A stretch of DNA of 64,000 nucleotides from Aequorivita sp. CIP111184. Lineage in GTDB: Bacteria > Bacteroidota > Bacteroidia > Flavobacteriales > Flavobacteriaceae. Positions within the stretch are counted from its first letter, which is position 1. Each line of letters starts with the position of its first letter. The stretch spans positions 372,001 to 436,000 of the forward strand of contig NZ_UEFQ01000013.1 in NCBI RefSeq assembly GCF_900489465.1. Direction: 5' to 3'. A program made the translations under genes and the position numbers. This document shows positions 35,092 to 43,957 of the stretch, piece after piece. The notes beneath the pieces were generated by a model, which did not search any database, had not been told where the DNA came from, and saw only the letters and a program-made list of their open reading frames with translations.

Positions 35092-36645
35092 ATGCAAGCA
35101 ACAACCACTAGCTTCGGTATAGAAGAAGCATTGGAACAATTAGGAATTAAAGATTTAAATCACGGAACTTCTACCGGAAACAAATGGTTTCCTGGGGGCG
35201 AAGAAATTGCTTCTTACTCTCCAGTTGATGGTGCGTTAATTGGTAAAGTTACCGCGACTACAAAGGAAGAATACGAGCAAGTAATAACTTCTGCACAAAA
35301 AGCTTTTTTATCTTTTAGAGCGATGCCAGCGCCACAACGTGGAGAAATTGTTCGCCAATTTGGCAATAAACTTCGCGAAATGAAAAAACCATTGGGAAAA
35401 CTGGTTTCTTATGAGATGGGTAAATCCTTACAAGAAGGCTATGGCGAAGTTCAAGAGATGATTGATATCTGTGATTTTGCAGTTGGCTTATCCAGACAGT
35501 TAAACGGTCAAACAATACCTTCTGAGCGTCCGGGGCATGTAATGCGCGAGCAATGGCACTCTATTGGGATTGTTGGAATTATTTCAGCATTTAACTTTCC
35601 AGTTGCCGTTTGGGCTTGGAATACAGCATTAGCTTGGGTTTGTGGAGATGTTTGTGTTTGGAAAGCAAGCGAAAAAGCACCTCTGTGCTCCGTAGCATGT
35701 CAAAATATTATTGCAGGTGTTCTAAAAGAAAATAACCTGCCAGAAGGAATTTCTTCTATCATCAATGGAGATTACAATGTAGGCGAAATGATGACTACCG
35801 ATGCAAGAATTCCTTTAATTTCTGCAACAGGTTCTACAAGAATGGGACGTATAGTTGGAGGAAAGGTAGCAGAGCGTTTTGGAAAATCCCTATTAGAATT
35901 AGGCGGAAACAACGCTATTATTATTACACCAACAGCAGATTTAAAAGTAGTTGTGCCAGGCGCAGTATTTGGTGCCGTTGGAACTTGTGGCCAACGTTGT
36001 ACTTCAACCAGAAGATTGATAATTCACGAAAGTGTTTATGATAAGGTAAGAGATGCAATTGTTGGTGCTTATAAGCAAATAGTTATTGGAAATCCACTTG
36101 ATGAAAGCAATCACGTTGGTCCATTAATCGATAAAGAATCTGTTGAAACTTATTTAAAAGCAATTGAAAAAGCTAAAGCTGAAGGCGGGAAAGTGCTCGT
36201 TGAAGGTGGCGTTTTAGAAGGTGAAGGCTATGAAAGTGGTTGCTACGTAAAACCAGCAATAATCGAAGCTGAAAACAGTTTTAAAATAGTACAGCACGAA
36301 ACATTTGCTCCTATTTTATACTTAATGAAATATAGTGGCGATGTAGAAAATGCAATCGATATGCAAAACGGCGTTGCACAAGGTCTATCATCTGCAATAA
36401 TGACAAATGAATTAAAAGAGGCTGAAAAATTCTTATCATTTGCAGGATCAGATTGTGGTATTGCCAATGTAAATATTGGTACTTCAGGAGCAGAAATTGG
36501 TGGTGCCTTTGGTGGCGAAAAAGAAACAGGCGGAGGGCGCGAGTCTGGGTCTGATGCTTGGAAGGTGTATATGAGAAGACAAACAAATACCGTTAATTAC
36601 AGCGATGAATTGCCTTTAGCGCAAGGAATCAAATTTGATTTGTAG
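35092..36645 (+). CDS. ALDH7-type aldehyde dehydrogenase (aminoadipate semialdehyde type)
   Basis: A 517-residue NAD-dependent aldehyde dehydrogenase most like ALDH7/antiquitin, which oxidises alpha-aminoadipic semialdehyde in lysine breakdown. Catalytic Cys303 is in VGTCGQRCTSTRRL, the general base Glu269 in LLELGGNNAI, and Asn168 in SAFNFPVAVWAWN. Its ending (GGAFGGEKETGGGRESGSDAWKVYMRRQTNTVNY) fits the family. It may instead act in tryptophan/kynurenine catabolism beside the dioxygenase, but no operon is proven. A bidirectional terminator follows at 36664-36696. Confidence 0.93.
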   Translation: MQATTTSFGIEEALEQLGIKDLNHGTSTGNKWFPGGEEIASYSPVDGALIGKVTATTKEEYEQVITSAQKAFLSFRAMPAPQRGEIVRQFGNKLREMKKPLGKLVSYEMGKSLQEGYGEVQEMIDICDFAVGLSRQLNGQTIPSERPGHVMREQWHSIGIVGIISAFNFPVAVWAWNTALAWVCGDVCVWKASEKAPLCSVACQNIIAGVLKENNLPEGISSIINGDYNVGEMMTTDARIPLISATGSTRMGRIVGGKVAERFGKSLLELGGNNAIIITPTADLKVVVPGAVFGAVGTCGQRCTSTRRLIIHESVYDKVRDAIVGAYKQIVIGNPLDESNHVGPLIDKESVETYLKAIEKAKAEGGKVLVEGGVLEGEGYESGCYVKPAIIEAENSFKIVQHETFAPILYLMKYSGDVENAIDMQNGVAQGLSSAIMTNELKEAEKFLSFAGSDCGIANVNIGTSGAEIGGAFGGEKETGGGRESGSDAWKVYMRRQTNTVNYSDELPLAQGIKFDL

Positions 36646-36663
36646 AAATTAATTTATAAGAAT

Positions 36664-36696
36664 AAAAAAGCCGCTTCAATTGAAGCGGCTTTTTTG
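36664..36696. terminator. Bidirectional terminator
   Basis: The palindrome GCCGCTTCAATTGAAGCGGC is flanked by an A run and a T run, between the convergent ALDH and desaturase genes. Confidence 0.92.
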
Positions 36697-36698
36697 TT

Positions 36699-37688
36699 TT
36701 AAACAATTCCATTCGGCTCAACCCATTTAAAACGGTTGGCATCTTGCGGAATTTTAATCCTTTCGGCAATACGAAGCATTCTTGATGGTAATTTCAAAAG
36801 ATAATCACGTGCTTTTTCAGCTTCATCGGTTAAGCCACTAATTTTTGAAATTTCCCAATGGGCATTCAATTTTTCTAGAATATCAATATAATCGTATGTT
36901 GTGTAAACACCCAAACGCTGTGCTGCATTACTGAAATCATCAAAGGCAGAAGCCATTTTTCCACCGCTCTGACGAAGATTTTGTGCAGGCATAATAATTT
37001 TTTTCTGCATCATATCCTGAAAGGCAATCATCATTTCACTTGCATCGTATTCAAAAATGGTTTTTACAAACTGGCGATATGCTAAATGATGGCGCATCTC
37101 ATCGCCAGCAATAATATTGCACATTTTTGCAAGAGATTTGCTTCCTTTCTTTTTAGCAATTTTCCCTACTCTATTATGGGAAACATTGGTTGCTAGTTCC
37201 TGAAAACTAGTATAAATAAAATTTCGATAGGGATCGCGTCCAGTTCCCACTTCAAAACCATCGTTGATTAAATGTTGTGTAGTTTTTTCGACCTCTTTCA
37301 TATTTACCCTTCCAGATAAATAGAGATATTTGTTGAGCGCATCTCCGTGGCGGTTTTCCTCTCCGGTCCAATGACGGATCCATTTGCTCCAGCCATTGCG
37401 GCCGTGCTGGTCTACGCCTTCCATATCCATTAACCAACTTTCATAAGTTGGCAGTGCTTCTTCTGTAACCATATCTCCCACCAAAACAATCCAAAAATCA
37501 TAGCCCAATTCCTTGGCTTCTTCGCGAAGTTGAAAAACCTCATCCATATAATTTTCCTTTTGAAAATTAGGCAATAGATCAGTGGGTTGCCAAATTTCAT
37601 CAACTGGGATAAGATATTGGTCAATATAACTGTCTATTTCTTTTTCAACAGTCTGCATTACTTCTAGTCGGATATTTTTAAGAGCCAT
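36699..37688 (-). CDS. Acyl-ACP desaturase
   Basis: A soluble diiron enzyme that introduces a cis double bond into acyl chains on acyl carrier protein. The two ExxH iron motifs are present: WTGEENRHGDAL (near residue 111) and GDEMRHHLAYRQF (near residue 197), with additional Glu76 and Glu163. At 329 residues it matches plant stearoyl-ACP desaturase size without a transit peptide. A minus-strand TAnnTTTG box sits 23-30 bases upstream. It stands alone between terminator and phosphatase gene. Confidence 0.93.
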   Translation of the reverse strand: MALKNIRLEVMQTVEKEIDSYIDQYLIPVDEIWQPTDLLPNFQKENYMDEVFQLREEAKELGYDFWIVLVGDMVTEEALPTYESWLMDMEGVDQHGRNGWSKWIRHWTGEENRHGDALNKYLYLSGRVNMKEVEKTTQHLINDGFEVGTGRDPYRNFIYTSFQELATNVSHNRVGKIAKKKGSKSLAKMCNIIAGDEMRHHLAYRQFVKTIFEYDASEMMIAFQDMMQKKIIMPAQNLRQSGGKMASAFDDFSNAAQRLGVYTTYDYIDILEKLNAHWEISKISGLTDEAEKARDYLLKLPSRMLRIAERIKIPQDANRFKWVEPNGIV

Positions 37689-37710
37689 GGTATTTTTTTT
37701 GAGGGAATTA

Positions 37711-37718
37711 CAAAGATA
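37711..37718 (-). promoter_or_regulatory. TAnnTTTG -7 box of the desaturase gene
   Basis: Minus-strand TATCTTTG, predicting an RNA start near 37706, 18 bases before the ATG. Confidence 0.5.
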
Positions 37719-37751
37719 GTAAGGAAAGGTGGAATTTGTAATAAGGAAGTA

Positions 37752-38477
37752 TTAATTCCTGCCTTTTTCGTCAGGATAAAGCAAATAGACCGCTTCACTT
37801 TGCCAAATTTCTTTGGAATCAACATCTAACATCGATATTTTTCCTTTAAAAGCGGCACCTGTATCCACATTCCAAACGTTGGCGAAATTTGAGGGTTTAT
37901 CAAAACCTACACGGGTTACGGGTGTGTGACCGATATAAATTTCTTTAAAGAGTTTAAGTCGTTTTGGATATTTGTCATCGTCTTCGGAAATAGTTGAATC
38001 CATTGCGCAGACCATTTCCCAAAGGGTTCGGTCCCAATAAATCAAGTTTGGATAATATTCGTGTTGTGGCCCATATTGGTTTGTAAAGCCCGCATGCATA
38101 AAAAGTCGGTTTTCAGAATCTATGTAATAATTTTCAAGACTTTCAAAAAACTGAAGGTGTTTTTCTTTTTTTTCTTCAGAAAGCTTCGCATAACTTTTTA
38201 TACTGCTTTCCCCGCCCTGACTTAGCCACATTGGATTGCTTTCACCAAACTTTAAATATTTATAAAGAAGTTCGTCGTGGTTTCCCCGAAGGAAAATACA
38301 ATTGTTTTCTTCCGAAAATTCAATCAAATACGAAACCACCTCAGCAGATTGGCTCCAGCCATCTACATAATCTCCCACAAAAATATACTGAGTATTTTTA
38401 GGAAAATTTGCGCTTTCAAGCAATTGTTTCAAAGCCTTAAAACCTCCGTGAATATCACCAATTACAACTTTTCCCAT
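37752..38477 (-). CDS. PPP-family metallophosphatase
   Basis: A 241-residue calcineurin-like phosphoesterase of the serine/threonine protein phosphatase type. The metal-binding signatures are ordered: VIGDIHGGFKAL, FVGDYVDGWSQ and FLRGNHDELL, with later His residues in FMHAGF and IGHTPV. The target may be protein or dinucleotide polyphosphate (ApaH-like). Its ATG shares bases with the stop of the zinc-ribbon gene (one-base overlap), so translation is likely coupled. Confidence 0.9.
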   Translation of the reverse strand: MGKVVIGDIHGGFKALKQLLESANFPKNTQYIFVGDYVDGWSQSAEVVSYLIEFSEENNCIFLRGNHDELLYKYLKFGESNPMWLSQGGESSIKSYAKLSEEKKEKHLQFFESLENYYIDSENRLFMHAGFTNQYGPQHEYYPNLIYWDRTLWEMVCAMDSTISEDDDKYPKRLKLFKEIYIGHTPVTRVGFDKPSNFANVWNVDTGAAFKGKISMLDVDSKEIWQSEAVYLLYPDEKGRN

Positions 38478-39565
38478 TAGTTAGAAAATAAATAAATTAC
38501 TCCAATTACACAAAGAATTGCTAGCACAAAAAAGAATATTTTCCAAAAGGAATACGGCCTTTGTCCAGAAATTATACCACTCTGCCCGTTAACAAAAAAG
38601 TTGTAGCGCTTTCCTTTAAATTGATAGGTGCTTATATAAACCGGCAATAAAATATGCTTAAATGTTTCTTCGCTCAATTTCATATTTATTGAAGAAACCT
38701 GTTGTGTATCGCCTCCAATATCCCGCCGTGCCCAATTATCTGCGATACTTTCCGCAACTTTATTGCTTTCGGTATGACCTTCCAAAAGAGGAATTGTATA
38801 TTTTTCTGTAACGAAACCTGACAAAAATCCGCTGTCAAAAGGTTTCAGCATTTGAAGATTCCAACGTGCTAATTTCTGTGGAATAACACCCGTTTTTTGA
38901 TTGGAAGCTTTAATTAAAGTATCATCCACAAATCCCGAAACACTTCCCGAGGCAGGATACCAACGCGTTCTTCTCTCCCTAATTGTCTTTCTATTTTTAC
39001 CACTTCCCACGGTTTTTGAAACGTAATAATACTCTCCGCGTTTACCCGTATAGTCTGCATAAAGTTGGGCATCAAAAGTCCAATAGGGCGCATAAAGCCC
39101 TCTTGTTTTTTCGGGATCTATCGCAGCTTTCTTAAGATTATTGGGTGCGAACCAAAGTTCATCAACCCATTTTTTAAAAATCTGAAATGCTTTCTTTTGA
39201 TCAATTTGAAAAGGAAGAACCGCACCTGGAAGAATCCATTCCTCTTTATAAGCATCTTCAATTATTAATGGTGAGCCGCAATAAATACATGAAAGAGATT
39301 TGTAATTTTCCTCAATATGTTGGTTCGCGCCACAGTTTTTGCAATGCAATATTGTAATTTCCTCACTGTGGCTTTGCGAGCCCATTTTTTCTAAATAAGG
39401 TTTTAGCTCAAGTTCTTCAAAACCGTCTTTGGAAGGTACAATAGTTTCAGTGTATCCGCAGTAATCACATTTCAACTCGGTTGTTCCAGGAGCATAGGTA
39501 AGTTCTGCGCCACAATTGACACAGGACTTTTTGAGCTCAGATTTTTTAGATGAAGTTTCTACCAT
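38477..39565 (-). CDS. Zinc-ribbon membrane protein
   Basis: A 362-residue protein with two N-terminal zinc ribbons, CVNCGAEL...CDYCG (residues about 15-37) and CKNCGANQ...CIYCG (about 75-97). A beta-rich middle domain (YAPYWTFDAQLYADYTGKRGEYYY) follows, and a single C-terminal transmembrane helix (FWKIFFFVLAILCVIGVIYLF). It is probably anchored to the membrane with the ribbons in the cytoplasm. It lies directly after the SPFH-GYF gene, a pairing known in many bacteria, and is coupled to the phosphatase gene. Function not established. Confidence 0.8.
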   Translation of the reverse strand: MVETSSKKSELKKSCVNCGAELTYAPGTTELKCDYCGYTETIVPSKDGFEELELKPYLEKMGSQSHSEEITILHCKNCGANQHIEENYKSLSCIYCGSPLIIEDAYKEEWILPGAVLPFQIDQKKAFQIFKKWVDELWFAPNNLKKAAIDPEKTRGLYAPYWTFDAQLYADYTGKRGEYYYVSKTVGSGKNRKTIRERRTRWYPASGSVSGFVDDTLIKASNQKTGVIPQKLARWNLQMLKPFDSGFLSGFVTEKYTIPLLEGHTESNKVAESIADNWARRDIGGDTQQVSSINMKLSEETFKHILLPVYISTYQFKGKRYNFFVNGQSGIISGQRPYSFWKIFFFVLAILCVIGVIYLFSN

Positions 39566-39605
39566 GAAGCTTTTTCTTCCGAAGGAATTAATATTTCAGA
39601 ATCAA

Positions 39606-40745
39606 TTATTGCGGCGGAAGTGGTGGCGGTGTATTTCCACCCAAGAAAGATTTTAATTCCTCTACTTGCTGAAGCGCAGTCCACTCTGCCAAACCAGCTT
39701 TCCAAACGAGCGTATCTTTGTTTACAGTTCTATTGGCAAACAAGCCCTGTAATTGTTGCAAACTCACAGGGCCAGCTTGTGTGCCATTGGCAGCATAAAA
39801 ATATTGTACTGCTGAAGGCATTGGGGGTGGCATCATTCCACCCTGTTGCTGTTGTTGCTGACCTTGCTGTTGGCCCATTTGTGGATTCATCATGCCGCCC
39901 ATTTGTTGGGCAAGTACAAAGCCCATTCCCATTCCCATACCGGCGCCAGCCGTTCCTCCTTCGTTGGCAGCAGCAGCTTCAATGGCTTTTGCGGTTTTGA
40001 ATTTAGTGAGTTTATCGAGATCCAACTTATCGATCCGGCTATATTCGAAAATTTCCTTTTTAAGCTCTTCGGGCATGGAAACGTTTTCAATGAAGAATTT
40101 TTCCAAAGAAATTCCAACACTGTTAAATTCTGGCTGCATAACCTCTTTGCAGGTTTCCGAAAGTTCTGTGGTATTTGCAGCGTACAATTCTATCGGTAAT
40201 TTTGCTTCACCTACAGTGTCGGTAAAACGTGTAGCAATCAGACTTTTTAAGTGTTCATTGATTTCAAAATTGGTGAAATTATTGTCCGTCCCAACAATAT
40301 CAATAATAAATTTTCCTGCATCATTTATTCTGTAAGCATAGGTCCCAAAGGCGCGAATTTCAACCAAACCGAAACGGTCATCGCTCAACGTTATTGGGTT
40401 TTTTGTTCCCCACTTTTCATCTGTAAAAAGATGTGTGTTTACAAAATATACCTCAGCTTTAAACGGACTGTTGAAGCCGTATTTCCAACCTTTTAAAGTG
40501 GTTAGAATTGGCATGTTCTGGGTATTCAAAGTATAAGTACCTGGTTTAAAAACGTCCGCCAATTGGCCTTCGTTTATCAAAACAGCGGTCTGCCCTTCGC
40601 GAACTATGAGTTTTGCGTTGTTTTTTATTTCGTTTTGGTAGCGCTCAAAACGGTGGCAGATAGTATCATCCGTATAATCCAGCCATTCAATGATGTCAAT
40701 AAATTCATTACTTAGTTTTTCTTTTATTGTGTCGAAAATGCCCAT
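39606..40745 (-). CDS. SPFH-domain protein with C-terminal GYF_2 domain
   Basis: A 379-residue protein. Residues about 1-225 are the SPFH/band-7-like domain of the YdjI/virion-core-like group (RYQNEIKNNAKLIVREGQTAVLINEGQLADVFKPGTYTL is typical). A Gly/Met/Gln-rich linker follows (residues about 262-305, with a QQGQQQQQQ run). The C-terminus is a GYF_2/DUF4339 domain (YFYAANGTQAGPVSLQQLQGLFANRTVNKDTLVWKAGLAEWTALQQV). SPFH proteins form membrane-associated oligomers, and GYF domains bind proline-rich partners. It starts a three-gene group with the zinc-ribbon and phosphatase genes. Confidence 0.85.
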   Translation of the reverse strand: MGIFDTIKEKLSNEFIDIIEWLDYTDDTICHRFERYQNEIKNNAKLIVREGQTAVLINEGQLADVFKPGTYTLNTQNMPILTTLKGWKYGFNSPFKAEVYFVNTHLFTDEKWGTKNPITLSDDRFGLVEIRAFGTYAYRINDAGKFIIDIVGTDNNFTNFEINEHLKSLIATRFTDTVGEAKLPIELYAANTTELSETCKEVMQPEFNSVGISLEKFFIENVSMPEELKKEIFEYSRIDKLDLDKLTKFKTAKAIEAAAANEGGTAGAGMGMGMGFVLAQQMGGMMNPQMGQQQGQQQQQQGGMMPPPMPSAVQYFYAANGTQAGPVSLQQLQGLFANRTVNKDTLVWKAGLAEWTALQQVEELKSFLGGNTPPPLPPQ

Positions 40746-40767
40746 ATTATTTAAGGTTATTAGTTAT

Positions 40768-41760
40768 TTAATTTTTAATGAATTTTTGAATGTTATTAAT
40801 CCCTTCAGAAGTTTTAATCTCAATAAAATACATTCCAGCTTTTAATTGCGAAACGTCAATTTCTGTGGAAATGTTATTCAACTTTTGAATCAATTTTCCT
40901 TGAATGGAAATAATTTGAAGCGATACTATTTCCGAAGAATTCCCGCTAAAATATAATTTATCTGAAACCGGGTTAGGATAAAGTGTGATTTTTGATAAAT
41001 CATTCTCCAATGTTGAAAGCACTTCACAATCTTCTGTAACATAAGTATATCTACTTTCGTAATATGAACAGCCTGCAAGACAATCCCCCGCATAAAGCAC
41101 AAACTCAAATTGATTTCCACTAATAATAATATCGCAAACTTCAACTGGTTCCGTATGAATATAATATTGAATCCCCGTATAATTAAATCTTGTTTCAAGT
41201 CCTGCAGCATAACAATTGAATATATCGGAAATTCCCTCAAAATCATCTATTAAAGCTGTAACATTTAAAAAATCATGTGATGTAATTATCGTAAAAATTG
41301 TAATTCCACTGCTTGGAAGAACTATAAAAGAATCTATTGAAAATAGATATTCGGCCATTAAATCATCCAAAATTGCTACTCCAGAGATTCCAGTATTTTT
41401 AAAGTCTTCCACCCAAGATGTGTTACTATCAACAGAAAACATGATTCCAGATATAGGCGTTGGAAATGTATATTCTAAATTCACATGAATATTAAATTCA
41501 TTAAATAAAGAATCTATCATTGGACTGTTATTCGGGTTCTCGTATAAGGCAGTCAATCTTTCAAGATAGGGCGTATAGCGTTCTTCTGGCAAAAAAGGGT
41601 TGTCGTAATCCGGATCAAGTGGGTCATTTAAAATCTCTCGCAACGCTAAAATTTTTGCGTCCAATTCATAATTATCTTGAATAAACGGGTTTATGCTGCA
41701 TTGTGAATAAGACTGAAATCCAATAAAAAATACGAAAATACTGAAGATAAAAATTTTCAT
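40768..41760 (-). CDS. Secreted protein with T9SS type A sorting domain
   Basis: A 330-residue exported protein of unknown function. The start at 41760 gives a clean signal peptide (MKIFIFSIFVFFIGFQSYSQ); a TTG nine bases upstream is less likely. The C-terminal 75 residues (ITLYPNPVSDKLYFSGNSS...LKAGMYFIEIKTSEG...KFIKN) are a T9SS type A domain. The middle part, Cys-containing, is not recognised. Predicted to be exported across the outer membrane and anchored or released. Confidence 0.85.
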   Translation of the reverse strand: MKIFIFSIFVFFIGFQSYSQCSINPFIQDNYELDAKILALREILNDPLDPDYDNPFLPEERYTPYLERLTALYENPNNSPMIDSLFNEFNIHVNLEYTFPTPISGIMFSVDSNTSWVEDFKNTGISGVAILDDLMAEYLFSIDSFIVLPSSGITIFTIITSHDFLNVTALIDDFEGISDIFNCYAAGLETRFNYTGIQYYIHTEPVEVCDIIISGNQFEFVLYAGDCLAGCSYYESRYTYVTEDCEVLSTLENDLSKITLYPNPVSDKLYFSGNSSEIVSLQIISIQGKLIQKLNNISTEIDVSQLKAGMYFIEIKTSEGINNIQKFIKN

Positions 41761-41795
41761 AATTAACAAATTTGGTACTTTTAAAATTACAAAAA

Positions 41796-42932
41796 TTAAT
41801 TATAACTCACCTTCCTCAAAATGCGCAGCGATTCCTTTGAAAGTTGATACGCCTCAGCATCATAATCCCTCAAAAATTCTTTAGCTTCCTGCAATTTTTC
41901 CTTTGCATCTTCAAAATCGTTCAAATAACAAATAAGATATGTGGATGGAAGATTTCGCAAATCTTTTTCTTCGGAAGTGTTTAACGGAATGTTCTTTTTC
42001 AACTTTTCCAAAACCGCATTGTTTGAATTATAAATGTGAAAAAGTGTTTTTTTATTGAATTTTGGCGCTTCAAAAATAAGTTTTGAGTCCATTTGGTACG
42101 AACCGTTTTCTTGAAAATGAATAGTCACCTCTTCCAACGGATAATATTTAAACTGTTCATTCAAACCTAAATGCACATATTCCACAGTTTTGAAATAATC
42201 TCCCGTAAATGTGATGCTGATTTCATCCAAAGCCGAATAAAAAAGACGAACCTGCTCATTGATTAACTCAATGTCTACACGCGAATAGTACAAATTTTCC
42301 CGAACCCTTTTTGGGTTTCCCGCCCAACAAACCACAAATTGTTCTTTGAAAACTTTGTAATGACTTTCCAGATCTTTGTGGCGGTTATTGGTAAAATCCA
42401 TAACACCATCCAGTGTAAGTTCAATATTATTTTTGGCAGCGTTTTCAATGGATTTTACTATTTCGGAATTCACGTCTTTTATTTCAATGTCAAAATCCTT
42501 TGGCATCGAAATACTCCCATCCCGAAGAAAAATGGAGCCACCCCAATATTTCCAAATATTTTTACGCAATGATGTAATCAAACCATTGGGACGAATAGTT
42601 ACCAAACCCACCACTTTGTCTGAAGGCAAATTGGGGAATGCCACATTTTCATAAATAATCAAAGGAGCGTTTGTTAGATAGGCATTTACAAGATTTTGAA
42701 TTTTACTATCGTCAAAAAAATCGACTCCTCTTATTTCATTGGTTTCATCCTCTACACCTATTACTATAAATGAATTATTTGCTGGATTGCTATTACTGAG
42801 TGCACAAATGTGTTTCAGAAACTTTGCTTTTCCTTCTTTGGTGCCTAGGTCAATCTTTCGCTTTTTATCATAAAAACTACTCTCGTCGTTATGGGCGAGC
42901 AGGTTTTTGATAAGAAGCCTTTTATTAATCAT
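41796..42932 (-). CDS. AlbA_2 (Schlafen-type) putative DNA/RNA-binding protein
   Basis: A 378-residue protein whose N-terminal part (residues about 5-130: HNDESSFYDKK..., GTKEGKAKFLKHICALSNSNPANNSFIVIGVEDETNEIRGVDFFDDSKIQNLVNAYL) matches the AlbA_2 domain, previously annotated as an ATP-binding or divergent AAA region and related to Schlafen cores. The remaining part, with LRILRKVSYN at the end, is not recognised. A nucleic-acid-related or regulatory role is inferred. No defence genes are adjacent. REP-like repeats lie just upstream. Confidence 0.75.
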   Translation of the reverse strand: MINKRLLIKNLLAHNDESSFYDKKRKIDLGTKEGKAKFLKHICALSNSNPANNSFIVIGVEDETNEIRGVDFFDDSKIQNLVNAYLTNAPLIIYENVAFPNLPSDKVVGLVTIRPNGLITSLRKNIWKYWGGSIFLRDGSISMPKDFDIEIKDVNSEIVKSIENAAKNNIELTLDGVMDFTNNRHKDLESHYKVFKEQFVVCWAGNPKRVRENLYYSRVDIELINEQVRLFYSALDEISITFTGDYFKTVEYVHLGLNEQFKYYPLEEVTIHFQENGSYQMDSKLIFEAPKFNKKTLFHIYNSNNAVLEKLKKNIPLNTSEEKDLRNLPSTYLICYLNDFEDAKEKLQEAKEFLRDYDAEAYQLSKESLRILRKVSYN

Positions 42933-42943
42933 TTTATTTCAAT

Positions 42944-43046
42944 GTCAGGTCGAGTACTTCGACTTCGCTCAGTATAAACTAAAGTCGAGACCTCTGTTAA
43001 AATGTAAAATTTGTAATATAAAGAAATCCCTCGACTGCGCTCGAGG
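42944..43046. repeat. Cluster of REP-like repeats
   Basis: Three short elements: the first contains GTCGAGTACTTCGACTTCGC (42949 onward), then AAGTCGAGACCTCT (near 42982), and the hairpin CCTCGA-CTGCGC-TCGAGG (43029-43046). They fill the gap between the AlbA_2 and SDR genes. Confidence 0.65.
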
Positions 43047-43059
43047 AGATAGTTTAAAA

Positions 43060-43815
43060 TCAATTTTTATTCACAATCGTACTACTCGCCTGATCCAAAG
43101 ACATAACGGTCAAATCTGCAATATTAACGTGCGGCGGACGTGTAACGGAAAACCAAATAATATCTGCAATATCCTCAGGTTTTAAAGGTGTAAATCCTTG
43201 ATATACTTTTTCGGCTCTATCGCTATCTCCTTTAAAACGCACTTCGCTGAATTCAGTTTCAACCATTCCGGGATTTATTGCTCCAACTTTTATTCCCTTA
43301 CCATTCAAGTCAATCCGCATACCTTGATTTATAGCGTCCACGGCATGTTTGCTTGCACAATAAACGTTTCCTTTTGGATAAACTTCTTTTCCAGCAGTGC
43401 TACCAATATTTATGATGTGGCCGCTTTTCCTGTTAACCATTCCTGGAATAATAGCTTTTGAAACATAGAGCAAACCTTTCACATTTATGTCCAACATCGC
43501 GTCCCAATCATCGGTATTTCCTTCGTCAATAGTGTCCATTCCGTGGGCGTTACCGGCGTTGTTTATTAAAATATCTATTTCTGAAAAGTTATGAGGAAGC
43601 GATTTCACAGCAGAAAAAACTGCTTCTTTGTTACGAATGTCAAAATTCAATGTGCATACTTCTGTGAATTCCGAAAGTTCTTCCGAAATATTTTTTAAAC
43701 GCTCTTCCCTTCTTCCGCAGAGAATTAATCTCACTCCGTTTTTAGCGAAAAGTTTTGCTGTTGCCATTCCTATTCCGGAGGTTGCTCCTGTTATAAATGC
43801 TATTTTGTTTTTCAT
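43060..43815 (-). CDS. Short-chain dehydrogenase/reductase (YdfG-like)
   Basis: A 251-residue NADP-dependent oxidoreductase of the classical SDR family. The cofactor motif is FITGATSGIGMATAKLFA, with Arg in CGRREERL suggesting NADP preference. Active-site residues are the Ser of INIGSTAGKEV and Tyr/Lys of YCASKHAVDA. The overall pattern is closest to YdfG-type serine/3-hydroxy acid dehydrogenases, but the substrate is uncertain. It lacks a signal peptide. Confidence 0.93.
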   Translation of the reverse strand: MKNKIAFITGATSGIGMATAKLFAKNGVRLILCGRREERLKNISEELSEFTEVCTLNFDIRNKEAVFSAVKSLPHNFSEIDILINNAGNAHGMDTIDEGNTDDWDAMLDINVKGLLYVSKAIIPGMVNRKSGHIINIGSTAGKEVYPKGNVYCASKHAVDAINQGMRIDLNGKGIKVGAINPGMVETEFSEVRFKGDSDRAEKVYQGFTPLKPEDIADIIWFSVTRPPHVNIADLTVMSLDQASSTIVNKN

Positions 43816-43924
43816 ATTTAAAATTTTTCTAAAATTACATCTATAAGGGTTTTAAGAAAGTTAAATTCAGTTAAATCAAAAGTTAATACTTCATAACATC
43901 TCTAAAACTCTAAATATCAGACAA

Positions 43925-43932
43925 TATGTTTG
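43925..43932 (+). promoter_or_regulatory. TAnnTTTG -7 box of the DUF4382 gene
   Basis: TATGTTTG, 26 bases before the ATG at 43958. Confidence 0.5.
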
Positions 43933-43957
43933 CAAAACTAATTCTAAAACCCCAAGT

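Noticed and set aside
39620-40335. Overlapping plus-strand frames opposite the SPFH-GYF gene
   Set aside because: These arise from the Gln/Met/Gly-rich linker and lack coding character; the minus-strand gene has domain support.
42907-43185. Plus-strand frame across the AlbA_2-SDR gap
   Set aside because: It is made of REP-like repeats and antisense gene ends and has no family resemblance.
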